DNA from: an uncultured Agromyces sp.
Lineage (GTDB): Bacteria; Actinomycetota; Actinomycetes; Actinomycetales; Microbacteriaceae
DNA: 64,000 nt
Assembly: GCA_913053875.1 (NCBI GenBank)
Contig: CAJXGN010000005.1
Coordinates: forward strand, 124,001-188,000
Direction: 5' to 3'
Program-made: the position numbers and the translations under genes
In this document: positions 8,733 through 17,840 of the stretch, one piece after another
How positions within the stretch are numbered: position 1 is the first letter of the stretch
Layout of the letters: the number at the start of each line of letters is the position of its first letter
The notes under the pieces: model-generated
The model's input: only the letters and a program-made list of their open reading frames with translations
Told to the model about the DNA's origin: nothing
The model's database searches: none

Positions 8733-10175
8733 ATGACCGCAGCACCCCCCACCGAGTCGCGCCCGCGCACCCTCGCCGAGAAGGTCTGGGCGTCGCACCT
8801 CGTCCAGGAGGGCGAGGGCGATTCGCCCGACCTGATCTACATCGACCTGCACCTCGTGCACGAGGTCACGAGCCCGCAGGCGTTCGACGGCCTGCGCATG
8901 GCCGGCCGGCCCGTGCGACGACCCGACCTCACGATCGCGACCGAGGACCACAACACCCCGACGATCGGCATCGACAAGCCGATCGCCGACCTCACCAGCC
9001 GCACCCAGATCGAGACCCTGCGCGCGAACGCGAAGGAGTTCGGCATCCGCCTGCACTCGCTCGGCGACGTCGAGCAGGGCATCGTGCACGTCGTCGGGCC
9101 GCAGCTGGGTCTGACCATGCCCGGCATCACCGTGGTGTGCGGCGACTCGCACACCTCCACGCACGGCGCGTTCGGGGCCATGGCGTTCGGCATCGGCACG
9201 AGCGAGGTCGAGCACGTGCTCGCCACGCAGACCCTGCCGCTCAAGCCGTTCAAGACCATGGCGATCAACGTCGAGGGCACGCTCCGCCCGGGCGTCACCG
9301 CGAAGGACATCATCCTCGCCGTCATCGCGAAGATCGGCACCGGCGGCGGCCAGGGCTACGTGCTCGAGTACCGCGGCAGCGCGATCCGCGCGCTGTCGAT
9401 GGACGGCCGCATGACGATCTGCAACATGTCGATCGAGGCCGGCGCCCGTGCGGGCATGGTCGCGCCCGACGACACCACGTTCGACTACCTCAAGGGCCGC
9501 GCGCACGCGCCCGAGGGCGAGGACTGGGACGCCGCGGTCGAGTACTGGAGGACGTTGCCGACCGACGAGGGCGCCGAGTTCGACGCCGAGGTGTTCATCG
9601 ACGCCGACGCGCTCGAGCCGTTCGTCACGTGGGGCACGAACCCCGGCCAGGGCGTGTCGCTCAGCGACCGCGTGCCCGACCCGGCGGCGATCGCCGACCA
9701 GCACGACCGCGCCGCCGCCGAGCGCGCGCTGGCGTACATGGACCTCGAGGCGGGCACGCCGCTGAAGGACATCGCGGTCGATGCCGTGTTCATGGGCTCG
9801 TGCACGAACAGCCGCATCGAGGACCTCCGGGCCTTCGCCTCGATCATCGAGGGCCGGAAGAAGGCCGACGGCGTGCGCGTCATGGTCGTGCCGGGGTCCG
9901 CGCGCGTGCGGCTCGAGGCCGAGGCCGAGGGCCTCGACAAGGTGTTCACCGACTTCGGCGCCGAGTGGCGCTTCGCCGGGTGCTCGATGTGCCTCGGCAT
10001 GAACCCCGACCAGCTCGCACCGGGGGAGCGCTGCGCGTCGACCTCGAACCGCAACTTCGAGGGGCGCCAGGGCAAGGGCGGGCGCACCCACCTGGTCTCC
10101 CCGCTCGTGGCCGCCGCCACCGCCGTGCGCGGCACGCTCTCGAGCCCGTGGGACCTCGAGCAGGAAGGGGCCTGA
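8733..10175 (+). CDS. leuC: 3-isopropylmalate dehydratase large subunit
   Basis: 480 residues, normal for bacterial LeuC. With LeuD it isomerises 2-isopropylmalate to 3-isopropylmalate in cytosolic leucine synthesis. The aconitase-fold features are present: an early DHNTPT segment, [12 protein letters not shown], and the [4Fe-4S] cysteine positions in GSCTNSR and GCSMCLG. The site GAGGAAG precedes the ATG by seven bases. leuD follows after a three-base gap. A leucine-codon leader peptide and hairpin lie directly upstream, and no IclR-type regulator is encoded next to it, so control by attenuation is inferred. Confidence 0.97.
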   Translation: MTAAPPTESRPRTLAEKVWASHLVQEGEGDSPDLIYIDLHLVHEVTSPQAFDGLRMAGRPVRRPDLTIATEDHNTPTIGIDKPIADLTSRTQIETLRANAKEFGIRLHSLGDVEQGIVHVVGPQLGLTMPGITVVCGDSHTSTHGAFGAMAFGIGTSEVEHVLATQTLPLKPFKTMAINVEGTLRPGVTAKDIILAVIAKIGTGGGQGYVLEYRGSAIRALSMDGRMTICNMSIEAGARAGMVAPDDTTFDYLKGRAHAPEGEDWDAAVEYWRTLPTDEGAEFDAEVFIDADALEPFVTWGTNPGQGVSLSDRVPDPAAIADQHDRAAAERALAYMDLEAGTPLKDIAVDAVFMGSCTNSRIEDLRAFASIIEGRKKADGVRVMVVPGSARVRLEAEAEGLDKVFTDFGAEWRFAGCSMCLGMNPDQLAPGERCASTSNRNFEGRQGKGGRTHLVSPLVAAATAVRGTLSSPWDLEQEGA

Positions 10176-10178
10176 GCC

Positions 10179-10799
10179 ATGGAGAAGTTCGACACCGTGG
10201 TCGGCGTGGGTGTGCCGCTGCGACGCTCCAACGTCGACACCGACCAGATCATCCCCGCCGTCTACCTGAAGCGGGTCACCAAGACCGGCTTCCACGACGC
10301 GCTGTTCGCCGAGTGGCGCAAGGACCCCGAGTTCGTGCTGCACCACCCGCACTACAAGGAGGGGAACGTGCTCGTCGCGGGCCCCGACTTCGGTACCGGG
10401 TCGAGCCGCGAGCACGCCGTGTGGGCGCTGCGCGACTACGGCTTCAAGGTCGTCATCTCATCGCGGTTCGGCGACATCTTCCGCGGCAACTCGGGCAAGC
10501 AGGGCCTGCTCGCCGCGCAGGTAGCGTACGAGGACGTCGAGCGCATCTGGGAGGCGCTGGAGGCCGAGCCGGGAATAGCGGTGACCGTCGATCTGGTTGC
10601 CCGTACGGTGAGCGTCGCCGACCTCACCGTCCCCTTCGACATCGACGACTACACTCGGTGGCGGTTGCTCGAAGGGCTCGACGACATCTCGCTGACCCTC
10701 CGGGACGAGGGGGCCATCGACCGGTTCGAACAGACTCGACCGGCATGGAAGCCGAAGACGCTCCCCGCGAGGGAGCCGGCAGGATCAGGAACACCGTGA
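10179..10799 (+). CDS. leuD: 3-isopropylmalate dehydratase small subunit
   Basis: 206 residues. LeuD supplies the swivel domain of isopropylmalate isomerase. The family motifs [13 protein letters not shown] and [12 protein letters not shown] are intact, and the N-terminal [19 protein letters not shown] segment is typical. It lies three bases after leuC. Its TGA overlaps the GTG proposed for murA (GTGA at 10796-10799), so a leucine pathway gene and a peptidoglycan gene share one coupled transcript. The C-terminal 15 or so residues beyond the conserved core are basic and Pro-rich. Confidence 0.96.
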   Translation: MEKFDTVVGVGVPLRRSNVDTDQIIPAVYLKRVTKTGFHDALFAEWRKDPEFVLHHPHYKEGNVLVAGPDFGTGSSREHAVWALRDYGFKVVISSRFGDIFRGNSGKQGLLAAQVAYEDVERIWEALEAEPGIAVTVDLVARTVSVADLTVPFDIDDYTRWRLLEGLDDISLTLRDEGAIDRFEQTRPAWKPKTLPAREPAGSGTP

Positions 10800-12166
10800 A
10801 CACACTCGTGGACGACGCGAAGCAGCATGGATCGGCCGTCGGGCTCACCGGCGACCGGATCGAGATCGAGGGGGGCAAGCCGCTCCGCGGCCGCATCGAG
10901 CTCAAGGGCGCGAAGAACCTCGTGACCAAGGCCATGGTCGCCGCACTCCTCGGCGACACCCCGAGCGTGCTGCGCAACGTGCCCGACATCTCCGACGTGC
11001 GCATCGTGCGCGGGCTGCTCGAGGTGCACGGCGTCCGGGTGCGCGTGGCCGAGGACGGCGACGGCCTGCTGCTCGACCCGGCCGACGTCGAGTCGGCGCA
11101 CTTCGCCGACATCGACGCCCACGCGGGCTCCAGCCGCATCCCGATCCTGTTCTGCGGGCCGCTGCTGCACCGCCTCGGCGAGGCGTTCATCCCCGACCTC
11201 GGCGGCTGCCGCATCGGCGACCGCCCGATCGACTACCACCTCGAGGTGCTGCGCAACTTCGGCGCGGTGGTCGAGAAGCTGCCGAGCGGCATCCGGATGT
11301 CGGCGCCCGACGGGCTCCGCGGCGCGAAGGTCTCGCTGCCCTATCCGAGCGTGGGGGCGACCGAGCAGGTGCTGCTCACCGCCGTGCGTGCCGACGGCAT
11401 CACCGAGCTCGCGGGCGCCGCCATCGAGCCCGAGATCATGGACCTCATCAACATCCTGCAGAAGATGGGCGCCATCATCTCGGTCGACACCGACCGGGTC
11501 ATCCGCATCGAAGGCGTCGAGCAGCTCACCGGCTACACGCACCGCGCCCTGTTCGACCGCAACGAGGCCGCGAGCTGGGCCGCCGCCGCGCTCGCGACCG
11601 ACGGCGACATCGTCGTCGGCGGGGCGCGCCAGTCCGAGATGCTCACATTCCTCAACGTCTTCCGCAAGGTGGGCGGCGCGTTCGAGATCCAGGACGACGG
11701 CATCCGGTTCTACCACCCGGGCGGCGAGCTCAAGCCCGCGATCATCGAGACCGACGTGCACCCGGGCTTCATGACCGACTGGCAGCAGCCGCTCGTGGTC
11801 GCCCTCACCAAGGCGAACGGCGTCTCGATCGTGCACGAGACGGTCTACGAGCAGCGCTTCGGCTTCGTCGACGCGCTGGTCGAGATGGGCGCGTCGATCG
11901 AGGTGCACCGCGAGTGCCTCGGCGGGCTGCGCTGCCGGTTCGGCCAGCGCAACTTCCGCCACTCGGCGGTCATCTCGGGCCCGTCGCACCTGCGCGGCGC
12001 CGACATCGAGGTGCCCGACCTGCGCGGCGGCTTCAGCCACCTCATCGCGGCGCTGAGCGCCGAGGGTCGGTCGACCGTCAGCAACGTGGGCATCATCGCC
12101 CGCGGCTACGAGGACTTCATCGGCAAGCTGCGCGCGCTCGGCGCGGACTTCCGCCTGCTGGCGTAG
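10796..12166 (+). CDS. murA: UDP-N-acetylglucosamine 1-carboxyvinyltransferase
   Basis: 456 residues from the GTG overlapping the leuD stop. MurA transfers enolpyruvate from PEP to UDP-GlcNAc, the first committed step of peptidoglycan synthesis. Seen here: [16 protein letters not shown] near the N-terminus, and the active-site loop [11 protein letters not shown], with Cys138 at the position that reacts with PEP and fosfomycin. Because this is Cys rather than Asp, the usual fosfomycin-sensitive form is expected. The EPSP-synthase two-lobe pattern continues to the C-terminal GFSHLIAAL. The reading frame stays open far upstream through leuC, but that part is only a shadow; a second GTG at 10808 is an alternative start. 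Confidence 0.93.
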   Translation: MNTLVDDAKQHGSAVGLTGDRIEIEGGKPLRGRIELKGAKNLVTKAMVAALLGDTPSVLRNVPDISDVRIVRGLLEVHGVRVRVAEDGDGLLLDPADVESAHFADIDAHAGSSRIPILFCGPLLHRLGEAFIPDLGGCRIGDRPIDYHLEVLRNFGAVVEKLPSGIRMSAPDGLRGAKVSLPYPSVGATEQVLLTAVRADGITELAGAAIEPEIMDLINILQKMGAIISVDTDRVIRIEGVEQLTGYTHRALFDRNEAASWAAAALATDGDIVVGGARQSEMLTFLNVFRKVGGAFEIQDDGIRFYHPGGELKPAIIETDVHPGFMTDWQQPLVVALTKANGVSIVHETVYEQRFGFVDALVEMGASIEVHRECLGGLRCRFGQRNFRHSAVISGPSHLRGADIEVPDLRGGFSHLIAALSAEGRSTVSNVGIIARGYEDFIGKLRALGADFRLLA

Positions 12167-12177
12167 GGCTCGACGAT

Positions 12178-12214
12178 CGCCCCGGCTCGCGCCTGCGCGG
12201 CCGATGCCGGGGCG
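12178..12214 (+). terminator. GC hairpin after murA
   Basis: A 9-bp inverted repeat, CGCCCCGGC with GCCGGGGCG, separated by a 19-base loop, begins 12 bases after the murA stop. There is no T-tract, so termination is only suggested by its position between murA and the next promoter. Confidence 0.35.
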
Positions 12215-12229
12215 GCATGCGCCGTCAGC

Positions 12230-12235
12230 CATAAT
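12230..12235 (+). promoter_or_regulatory. -10 box CATAAT of the acyltransferase gene
   Basis: CATAAT is five-sixths of the TATAAT consensus and lies six bases before the GTG at 12242, so the transcript is probably leaderless. It separates the leuCD-murA unit from the acyltransferase-gpsA-ddl unit. Confidence 0.55.
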
Positions 12236-12241
12236 GGGTCG

Positions 12242-13015
12242 GTGCAACAGCAAGCGTCGACCCCCTCGCCCCGCGCGAAGCAGCGTACGGAGCGCAGCAG
12301 GCCCTCGTTCTTCTGGCTGCTCGCGGTACTGATCCTCCCGCCGATGGCGGCGATGGTGAAGATCCGCCTGCACGGCGAGAAGCTGCCCGCCAAGGGTGCA
12401 TTCGTGCTCTCGCCGAATCACTACAGCGAGATCGACCCCGTCGTCATGGGCATGGCGACCTGGTACCTGGGTCGACTCCCGCGCTTCCTCGCCAAGGCAT
12501 CGCTGTTCAAGGTGCCGGTCGTCGGCTGGTTCCTGCGCACGTCGGGGCAGATCCCCGTGGAGCGCGCGGGCTCGCGCAGCCACGCGGCGCTCCGCGCCGC
12601 CGAGGAGCTGGTCGAGAAGGGCCGCATGGTCGTGGTCTATCCGGAGGGCTCGCTCACGCGCGACCCCGAGCTCTGGCCGATGCGCGGCAAGACGGGCGCG
12701 GTGCGCATCGCGCTCGAGCAGGGCATCCCGCTCATCCCCGTCGCCCACTGGGGCACGCAGGAGCTGATGCCGCGCTACGGCAAGAAGCTGCATCCGTTCC
12801 CCCGCAAGACCATCGACGTCGCGGTCGGGAAGCCGGTGGACCTGTCGGCGTTCGCCGACGGCCCGCTCGACCAGGCCACCCTCGCGCGCGCGACGACCGT
12901 CGTGATGGACGAGATCGCCGAGCTGCTGGCGGGCCTGCGCGGCGAGCCCGCGCCGGTCGAGCGCTGGGACCCGAGCAAGCGCGGCCAGACCGAGACGGGG
13001 CGCTTCGATGGCTAG
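12242..13015 (+). CDS. PlsC-like 1-acylglycerol-3-phosphate acyltransferase
   Basis: 257 residues. Acyltransferases of this family attach a second acyl chain to lysophosphatidate at the inner membrane face. The HX4D motif is seen as NHYSEIDP (about residue 60), the FxxR-like block follows, and the glycerol-phosphate-binding motif is VYPEGSLTR (about 130). An N-terminal hydrophobic segment (about 20-40) gives membrane association. The GTG start follows a CATAAT box by six bases and no ribosome-binding site is visible. The 3' end overlaps the gpsA start by eight bases. Pairing with glycerol-3-phosphate dehydrogenase fits phospholipid synthesis. Confidence 0.88.
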   Translation: MQQQASTPSPRAKQRTERSRPSFFWLLAVLILPPMAAMVKIRLHGEKLPAKGAFVLSPNHYSEIDPVVMGMATWYLGRLPRFLAKASLFKVPVVGWFLRTSGQIPVERAGSRSHAALRAAEELVEKGRMVVVYPEGSLTRDPELWPMRGKTGAVRIALEQGIPLIPVAHWGTQELMPRYGKKLHPFPRKTIDVAVGKPVDLSAFADGPLDQATLARATTVVMDEIAELLAGLRGEPAPVERWDPSKRGQTETGRFDG

Positions 13016-14150
13016 GGAACGACGCGTCTTCCGCCATCGCACGCGCGTTGCCGTGCTCGGCGCCGGCAACTGGGGCACGACCTTCGCGAAGATCCTCGCC
13101 GACGGCGGGGCCGACGTCATGCTCTGGGCCCGGCGCTCCGAGCTCGCCGCCGAGATCCAGCACGAGCACCGCAATTCGGCCTACCTGCCGGGCGTCGACC
13201 TGCCGCACTCGCTGCGCGCGACCTCGCGCCTCGACCTCGCGCTCGCGGGCGCGGAGCACGTGTTCGTCTCGGTGCCGAGCCAGGCGCTGCGCGAGAACCT
13301 CGTCGCCGCGCAGCCGCACCTCGGCTCGCGCGCCACGGTCGTGTCGCTCATGAAGGGCGTCGAGAAGTCGACCGGCCTGCGCATGAGCGAGGTCATCAGC
13401 GAGGTGCTGCGGCTGCCGCCCGAGCAGATCGCCGTCATCTCGGGCCCGAACCTCGCCCTCGAGATCGCGAAGGAGCAGCCGACCGCCGCGGTCGTCTCGT
13501 CGTCGAGCCTCGAGACCGCGCAGGCGGTCGCCCGCATCGCGACCAACCCGTACTTCCGCTCGTTCGTGAACACCGACGTCATCGGCACCGAGTTCGGCGG
13601 CGTGCTGAAGAACCTCATCGCCGTGGCGATCGGCATCGTCGACGGCGTCGGCTACGGCGAGAACACGAAGGCGTCGATCATCACCCGCGGGCTCGTCGAG
13701 ATGACCGACTTCGCCGTGGCATCCGGCGCCCAGGCCGAGACCCTCTCGGGGCTCGCGGGCCTGGGCGACCTCATCGCGACCTGTCAGTCGCCGCTCTCCC
13801 GGAACAACACGGCCGGTAGGCTCCTCGGGCAGGGGTATCGGCTCGCCGACGTGGTCAAGCAGATGCAGCAGACCACGGAGGGTCTCGCCTCGGTCGGGCC
13901 GGTGCTCGAACTCGCCGCCGCTCGCGGCGTGGAGATGCCCATCGTCGAGCAGGTCCGCCAGGTGCTGGCGGGCGAGCTCGAGCCGAAGGACATCGCGCCG
14001 CACCTCACGACCGACCCCGACGACGACCCGAAGGGCGAAAGGAACACGCATGGACAGGCGCAGGGTGGCGGTGCTCTTCGGAGGACGTTCCAGCGAGCAC
14101 TCGATCAGCTGCGCGACGGCGGGAGGGGTGCTCCGGGCGATCGATCGTGA
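13008..14150 (+). CDS. gpsA: NAD(P)H-dependent glycerol-3-phosphate dehydrogenase
   Basis: 380 residues. GpsA reduces dihydroxyacetone phosphate to sn-glycerol-3-phosphate for phospholipid synthesis. The Rossmann motif VLGAGNWGTT (about residue 15), the substrate-site NPYFR segment, and GGVLKNLIAVAIG with the catalytic lysine (about 203) are intact. The family core ends near residue 345. The frame continues about 33 residues further and overlaps the ddl gene by 101 bases; this tail (GGGALRRTFQ...) has no family counterpart that I recognise. Either the stop codon was lost or the overlap is a coupling device. The start overlaps the acyltransferase end. Confidence 0.93.
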   Translation: MARERRVFRHRTRVAVLGAGNWGTTFAKILADGGADVMLWARRSELAAEIQHEHRNSAYLPGVDLPHSLRATSRLDLALAGAEHVFVSVPSQALRENLVAAQPHLGSRATVVSLMKGVEKSTGLRMSEVISEVLRLPPEQIAVISGPNLALEIAKEQPTAAVVSSSSLETAQAVARIATNPYFRSFVNTDVIGTEFGGVLKNLIAVAIGIVDGVGYGENTKASIITRGLVEMTDFAVASGAQAETLSGLAGLGDLIATCQSPLSRNNTAGRLLGQGYRLADVVKQMQQTTEGLASVGPVLELAAARGVEMPIVEQVRQVLAGELEPKDIAPHLTTDPDDDPKGERNTHGQAQGGGALRRTFQRALDQLRDGGRGAPGDRS

Positions 14151-15141
14151 TCGCTACGACGTGATCCCCGTCGGCATCACGCGCGAGGGCGCGTTCGTGC
14201 TCGAGGCCGACGATCCCGAGCGGTTCGCCCTCGATCCCGCCCACCTGCCCGAGGTCGTCGACAACGGCACCCGAGTGCAGTGGCCTGAGAGCACCGCGTC
14301 CCGCGAACTGCGGGTGACGGATGCCACGGGCACGCGCTCGCTCGGCGAGGTCGACGTCGTATTCCCGATCCTGCATGGGCGGTTCGGCGAGGACGGCACC
14401 GTGCAGGGCCTCCTCGAGCTCGCCGGGCTGCCGTACGTGGGCAACGGCGTGCTCGCGTCGGCCATCGCCATGGACAAGCACGTCGCCAAGACGGTGCTCG
14501 AGGGCGCCGGCATCCCGGTCGCCCCCTGGGTGACGGTCACGCGACCCGCGCTCGCCGCGAACCGCGACCTGTGGGAGCGGCGCATTCGGGCGCTCGGCCT
14601 GCCGGTGTTCGTCAAGCCCGCGCGGGCCGGCTCGTCGGTGGGCGTGACGAAGGTCGCCGACTGGTCGGAGCTCGACGCGGCGCTCGAGACGGCGTTCGCC
14701 GAGGACCGCACCGTGCTGGTCGAGCAGGCGATGACCGGTCGTGAGATCGAGTGCGGCGTGCTCGAGGGCCGTGCGGGGGAGCCGGCGCGCGTGAGCGTGG
14801 CCGGCGAGATCGTCGTCACGGGCCGCGAGTTCTACGACTTCGAGGCGAAGTACCTCGACGCGCCGGGCATCGACCTGGTCTGCCCGGCCGACCTCGGCGA
14901 GGGCGAGCTCGACGAGCTGCGGCGGGTCGCGCAGCGCGCCTTCGACGCCATCGGCGGCGAGGGGCTCGCCCGCGTCGACGTCTTCCTGACCGGCGAGGGC
15001 TTCGTCGTCAACGAGGTGAACACTATGCCCGGGTTCACCCCGATTTCGATGTTCCCGACCTGCTGGCAGCACTCCGGGCTGACCTATCCCGAACTCATCA
15101 CCGAGCTCGTCGAGACGGGCGCCGAGCGCGGGCCGCGATAG
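14050..15141 (+). CDS. ddl: D-alanine--D-alanine ligase
   Basis: 363 residues, typical length. Ddl makes the D-Ala-D-Ala dipeptide for the peptidoglycan stem in an ATP-dependent reaction. ATP-grasp features: FGGRSSEHSISC at the N-terminus, the ATP-binding KPARAGSSVGVTKV, and the C-terminal metal-binding NEVNTMPG. The start is ATG 14050 with GAAAGGA at 14037-14043, which makes the gene begin inside the extended 3' end of gpsA in another frame. The omega-loop region and active-site residues look intact. Confidence 0.96.
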   Translation: MDRRRVAVLFGGRSSEHSISCATAGGVLRAIDRDRYDVIPVGITREGAFVLEADDPERFALDPAHLPEVVDNGTRVQWPESTASRELRVTDATGTRSLGEVDVVFPILHGRFGEDGTVQGLLELAGLPYVGNGVLASAIAMDKHVAKTVLEGAGIPVAPWVTVTRPALAANRDLWERRIRALGLPVFVKPARAGSSVGVTKVADWSELDAALETAFAEDRTVLVEQAMTGREIECGVLEGRAGEPARVSVAGEIVVTGREFYDFEAKYLDAPGIDLVCPADLGEGELDELRRVAQRAFDAIGGEGLARVDVFLTGEGFVVNEVNTMPGFTPISMFPTCWQHSGLTYPELITELVETGAERGPR

Positions 15142-15188
15142 CCCGCCCGACACGCCCGATCGCCCTCGACCGGCCCGCACCCGCGTGC

Positions 15189-15194
15189 CAAGAT
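15189..15194 (+). promoter_or_regulatory. -10 box CAAGAT before the PPOX-fold gene
   Basis: CAAGAT ends six bases before the ATG at 15201, the same geometry seen at other leaderless starts in this window. It is a weak match to consensus. Confidence 0.35.
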
Positions 15195-15200
15195 GAGGGT

Positions 15201-15632
15201 ATGGCCGACAACGGTGCACCGATCGTCGAACTGAGCAGCGAGGAGTGCTGGGCGCTCCTGGTCGAGAACGAGCTGGGGCGATTGGCGGTGTCCATCGCCG
15301 ACCAGCCCGAGATCTTCCCGGTCAACTACGCGGCGTCCGACGGCGGCATCCTCATCCGCACGGCGGAGGGCACCAAGCTCTTCGCGGTGACGGTGAACCA
15401 CCGTGTCGCGTTCGAGATCGACGACCGCAGCGAGCAGGAGGGCTGGAGCGTCGTCGTCAAGGGCCACGCCCGCACGCTCGAGCACGAGGACGAGATCGCA
15501 GCGGCCGAGCAGGAGCCCCTCACGCCGTGGATCCAGACCGTGAAGCGCAACTTCGTGCGCATCGAGGTCGACGAGATCACCGGGCGTCGGGTGCGGTTCG
15601 GCACCGAGCCGGAGCCCGACTTCACGATCTGA
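15201..15632 (+). CDS. Pyridoxamine 5'-phosphate oxidase-fold protein
   Basis: 143 residues. The pattern is that of the small split-barrel flavin/heme/F420-binding families: an N-terminal helix (LSSEECWALLVENELGRLAV), the strand pair FPVNYAASDG, and a central TAEGTKLFAV segment. The ATG at 15201 is chosen because a -10-like box lies just upstream; the frame runs open into ddl but that is shadow coding. Substrate and cofactor cannot be assigned from sequence. It stands alone between ddl and a reverse-strand lipoprotein, and its stop is 10 bases from the end of that gene. Confidence 0.8.
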   Translation: MADNGAPIVELSSEECWALLVENELGRLAVSIADQPEIFPVNYAASDGGILIRTAEGTKLFAVTVNHRVAFEIDDRSEQEGWSVVVKGHARTLEHEDEIAAAEQEPLTPWIQTVKRNFVRIEVDEITGRRVRFGTEPEPDFTI

Positions 15633-15642
15633 CGCGGGCGCG

Positions 15643-16140
15643 TCACTCCTCCTCGAGCAGCTCCTCGGCCCCGAGGCATCCCCCGTCTGCCGGCACGGAT
15701 GACACGGCCAGCGCCAGGTCCGCCAGCGCGGTCGTGCCCGAGGCGAGGTCGGAGTCGACGATGACCTCGGTGGCGGGAACGCGCCCGTAGGTCGTGAAGA
15801 CGTAGTTCGGCGCGTCGGTCTCGTCGATGATCCAGTCCACGCCGTTCACGTCGACGCATTCGAGCGTGGTCGGCCCGGGAGGCTCGACGCCGCAGCGCAG
15901 CAGCACCGCGGCGGGGTCGCCCCAGGCGCCCGTGCCCTGCGCGTCCGTGGGGCGCTGCTCGTGCCCCGAGACCTCGTCGGGCAGGCGCACCACGATGTCG
16001 GCGCAGCCGACCTCGATCGCGTCGGCAGCGGGTTCGAGCGCGACCGTGCGGGTGCAGCCGGCGAGCGAGAGGGCGAGGGGCACGCAGGCCAGCGCGGCGA
16101 CGATGGCTCGAGCGGGCCCGGCGGGGGAGTGATGCATCAC
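15643..16140 (-). CDS. DUF3515 family lipoprotein
   Basis: 165 residues. A basic n-region, hydrophobic core and lipobox LAGC (cleavage before about Cys29) mark an exported lipoprotein. The remainder (CADIVVRLPDEV, TGAWGDPAAVLLRCG, VFTTYGR) matches the actinobacterial DUF3515 family, whose function is unknown. Two in-frame ATGs open the gene; the outer one lies five bases after a reverse-strand TAGCCT box. It is divergent from thiL with only 21 bases between the start codons. The acidic C-terminus ends in a run of Glu. Confidence 0.82.
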   Translation of the reverse strand: MMHHSPAGPARAIVAALACVPLALSLAGCTRTVALEPAADAIEVGCADIVVRLPDEVSGHEQRPTDAQGTGAWGDPAAVLLRCGVEPPGPTTLECVDVNGVDWIIDETDAPNYVFTTYGRVPATEVIVDSDLASGTTALADLALAVSSVPADGGCLGAEELLEEE

Positions 16141-16161
16141 CGATCAGGCTACCGTGAGTGC
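16141..16161. promoter_or_regulatory. Overlapping divergent leaderless promoters
   Basis: The whole gap between two opposed start codons is 21 bases. On the plus strand TACCGT (16150-16155) ends six bases before the thiL ATG. On the minus strand TAGCCT (plus coordinates 16146-16151) ends five bases before the DUF3515 ATG. The two -10 boxes share two bases, so RNA polymerase probably cannot melt both at once. Confidence 0.5.
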
Positions 16162-17175
16162 ATGCCCTCCAGCCCCGAGCCCGGCTCCGACGCGGGCGGC
16201 CCGGACTCCATCGGCGCCCTCGCCGAACAGGCCGTGCTCGGTCGCATCGTCTCCCGGCTCCCGGCGGTCCCGGCGGCGGAGGTGGGGCCGGGCGATGACG
16301 CCGCCGTGGTGGCGAGTCCCGACGGCAGGTTCGTGGTGACGACCGACCTGATGGTGCACGGCCCCGACTTCCGGCTGGCGTGGTCACGGCCCGACGACCT
16401 GGGCTGGAAGGCCGCCGCGACCAACCTCTCCGACGTGGCCGCGATGGGTGCGCGCCCCACGGCGCTCGTCGTCGCACTGGCCGCGCCGGCCGACACCGAC
16501 GTCGCCGTGCTCGAGGGCATCGCCGACGGGCTGCGCGAGGCGTGCGCGGCGCTCGCGCCGGGGTGCGGCGTGGTGGGCGGCGACCTGTCCGTCTCGCGCA
16601 CCCTCACGATCGCGGTGACCGCGTTCGGCGACCTCGGTTCTCGGGCGCCGGTGCGGCGATCGGGCGCGCGCCCGGGCGACGTGGTCGCGCACGCCGGCCG
16701 GCGCGGCGATGCGGCGCGCGGGCTCGCACTGCTGTTCGCGCGGGCCGTCGACGGCGACGACGAGCCCGACCGCGGGCGCGCCGAGGCGCTGCGCGCGGCG
16801 CACCCCGACCTCGTCGAGGCGCAGCTGCGGCCGCGGCCGCCGGTGTCGGCGGGTGTCGACGCTGCGCTCGCGGGCGCGACCGCGATGCTCGACGTCTCCG
16901 ACGGACTGGCGCGCGATGCGGCGCGCATCGCCGCGGCGAGCGGCGTGGGCATCGACTTCGACTCGGCGGCGCTCGGCGCCGCCGAGGGGCCGACGGTGTT
17001 CGGCGCGGAGGACCACGGGCTGCTCGCCACGTTCCCCGCCGACGCGGCCGTGCCCGACGGGTTCGACACGATCGGGCGGGTCACCGATGACGCCGGAACG
17101 GTGTCGGTCGACGGCGCCTCGATCGAGCCTGTGGGCTGGGACCCCTACGAGGACTGGAACGGCGTAACGGGCTGA
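16162..17175 (+). CDS. thiL: Thiamine-monophosphate kinase
   Basis: 337 residues. ThiL phosphorylates thiamine monophosphate to the active cofactor thiamine diphosphate. PurM-like kinase motifs are present: GPGDDAAVV (about residue 43), TTDLMVHGPDF, the NLSDVAAMGARP segment and the C-terminal-domain MLDVSDGLARDAARIA. The ATG at 16162 follows a TACCGT box by six bases; the frame is open upstream but lies antisense to DUF3515. Its 3' end overlaps the convergent rsmD by 31 bases. Confidence 0.93.
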   Translation: MPSSPEPGSDAGGPDSIGALAEQAVLGRIVSRLPAVPAAEVGPGDDAAVVASPDGRFVVTTDLMVHGPDFRLAWSRPDDLGWKAAATNLSDVAAMGARPTALVVALAAPADTDVAVLEGIADGLREACAALAPGCGVVGGDLSVSRTLTIAVTAFGDLGSRAPVRRSGARPGDVVAHAGRRGDAARGLALLFARAVDGDDEPDRGRAEALRAAHPDLVEAQLRPRPPVSAGVDAALAGATAMLDVSDGLARDAARIAAASGVGIDFDSAALGAAEGPTVFGAEDHGLLATFPADAAVPDGFDTIGRVTDDAGTVSVDGASIEPVGWDPYEDWNGVTG

Positions 17176-17774
17176 CGGTCGGCGTCGGCGTCCGGGTCGG
17201 GCCCGGGCGCGGCATCCGCCCACCACACCGTCGTCTCGCCGTAGTCGCGTCGGCGGTCGGGTTCGATGCCCGCCGGCCACTCCGGCTCGGGGCTGCGGGC
17301 GCTGCGCTCGACGACCACGATCGCGTCGGGCGCGAGCAGCGGCATGAGCGCCGCGAGGTCGGCCGCGAGCTCGCCGTCGCCCAGCTCGTACGGCGGATCG
17401 GAGAAGACCACGTCGTAGCCGCCGGCCGAGTCGTGCTCGAGGTGGCTGCGCACGGAGCGGGCGACCACGTCGATCCGCGGCGGCCGGGCGTCCCGCGCCG
17501 CGCGGAGCAGCGCGTCGGCGTTGCGCCGGCACACGGCGGCCGCCGGCTTCGCGCGTTCGACGAGCACGACGGATGCCGCGCCGCGACTGGCCGCCTCGAG
17601 CCCGAGCGCGCCCGAGCCGGCGTAGAGGTCGAGCACGCGCGCCCCCGCGAGCGCGTCGCGTGCCTCGAGCGCCGAGAAGATCGCCTCGCGCACGCGGTCG
17701 CTCGTCGGGCGCGTCCCCGATCGGGGCACCTGGAGCGTGAGGGAGCCGGCGAACCCGGCGACGATGCGCGTCAT
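17145..17774 (-). CDS. rsmD: 16S rRNA (guanine(966)-N(2))-methyltransferase
   Basis: 209 residues, usual length. RsmD methylates G966 of 16S rRNA using SAM. Motif I (VLDLYAGSGALGLEA) binds SAM and FSDPPYEL is the N-methyltransferase DPPY motif. The start at 17774 is preferred to an ATG at 17786 because that second ATG lies within a TATGCT -10 box on the reverse strand (17782-17787), seven bases before the chosen start. Its 3' end overlaps thiL by 31 bases in convergent orientation. The gene is divergent from the TPR gene. The last 20 or so residues are a low-complexity Asp/Ala-rich tail. Confidence 0.92.
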   Translation of the reverse strand: MTRIVAGFAGSLTLQVPRSGTRPTSDRVREAIFSALEARDALAGARVLDLYAGSGALGLEAASRGAASVVLVERAKPAAAVCRRNADALLRAARDARPPRIDVVARSVRSHLEHDSAGGYDVVFSDPPYELGDGELAADLAALMPLLAPDAIVVVERSARSPEPEWPAGIEPDRRRDYGETTVWWADAAPGPDPDADADRQPVTPFQSS

Positions 17775-17840
17775 CGCGGCGAGCATACCGATCGGCCCGT
17801 GCGCGCCGCCAACGTCGCCGCGCGCTGCCATGATGGAGGC
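17775..17840. promoter_or_regulatory. Divergent promoter region rsmD / TPR gene
   Basis: 66 bases between opposed starts. Minus strand: TATGCT (17782-17787), seven bases before the rsmD ATG. Plus strand: CATGAT (17829-17834), six bases before the GTG of the TPR gene. Both have the leaderless geometry. Confidence 0.5.

Noticed and set aside
9137-12166. A 1009-codon open frame joining leuC/leuD and murA
   Set aside because: Only the part from 10796 resembles a protein family (MurA); the rest is Arg-rich shadow coding of leuC and leuD.
17433-17840. Extension of the TPR gene upstream of GTG 17841
   Set aside because: The extra part is antisense to rsmD and lies upstream of a -10 box for the chosen start.
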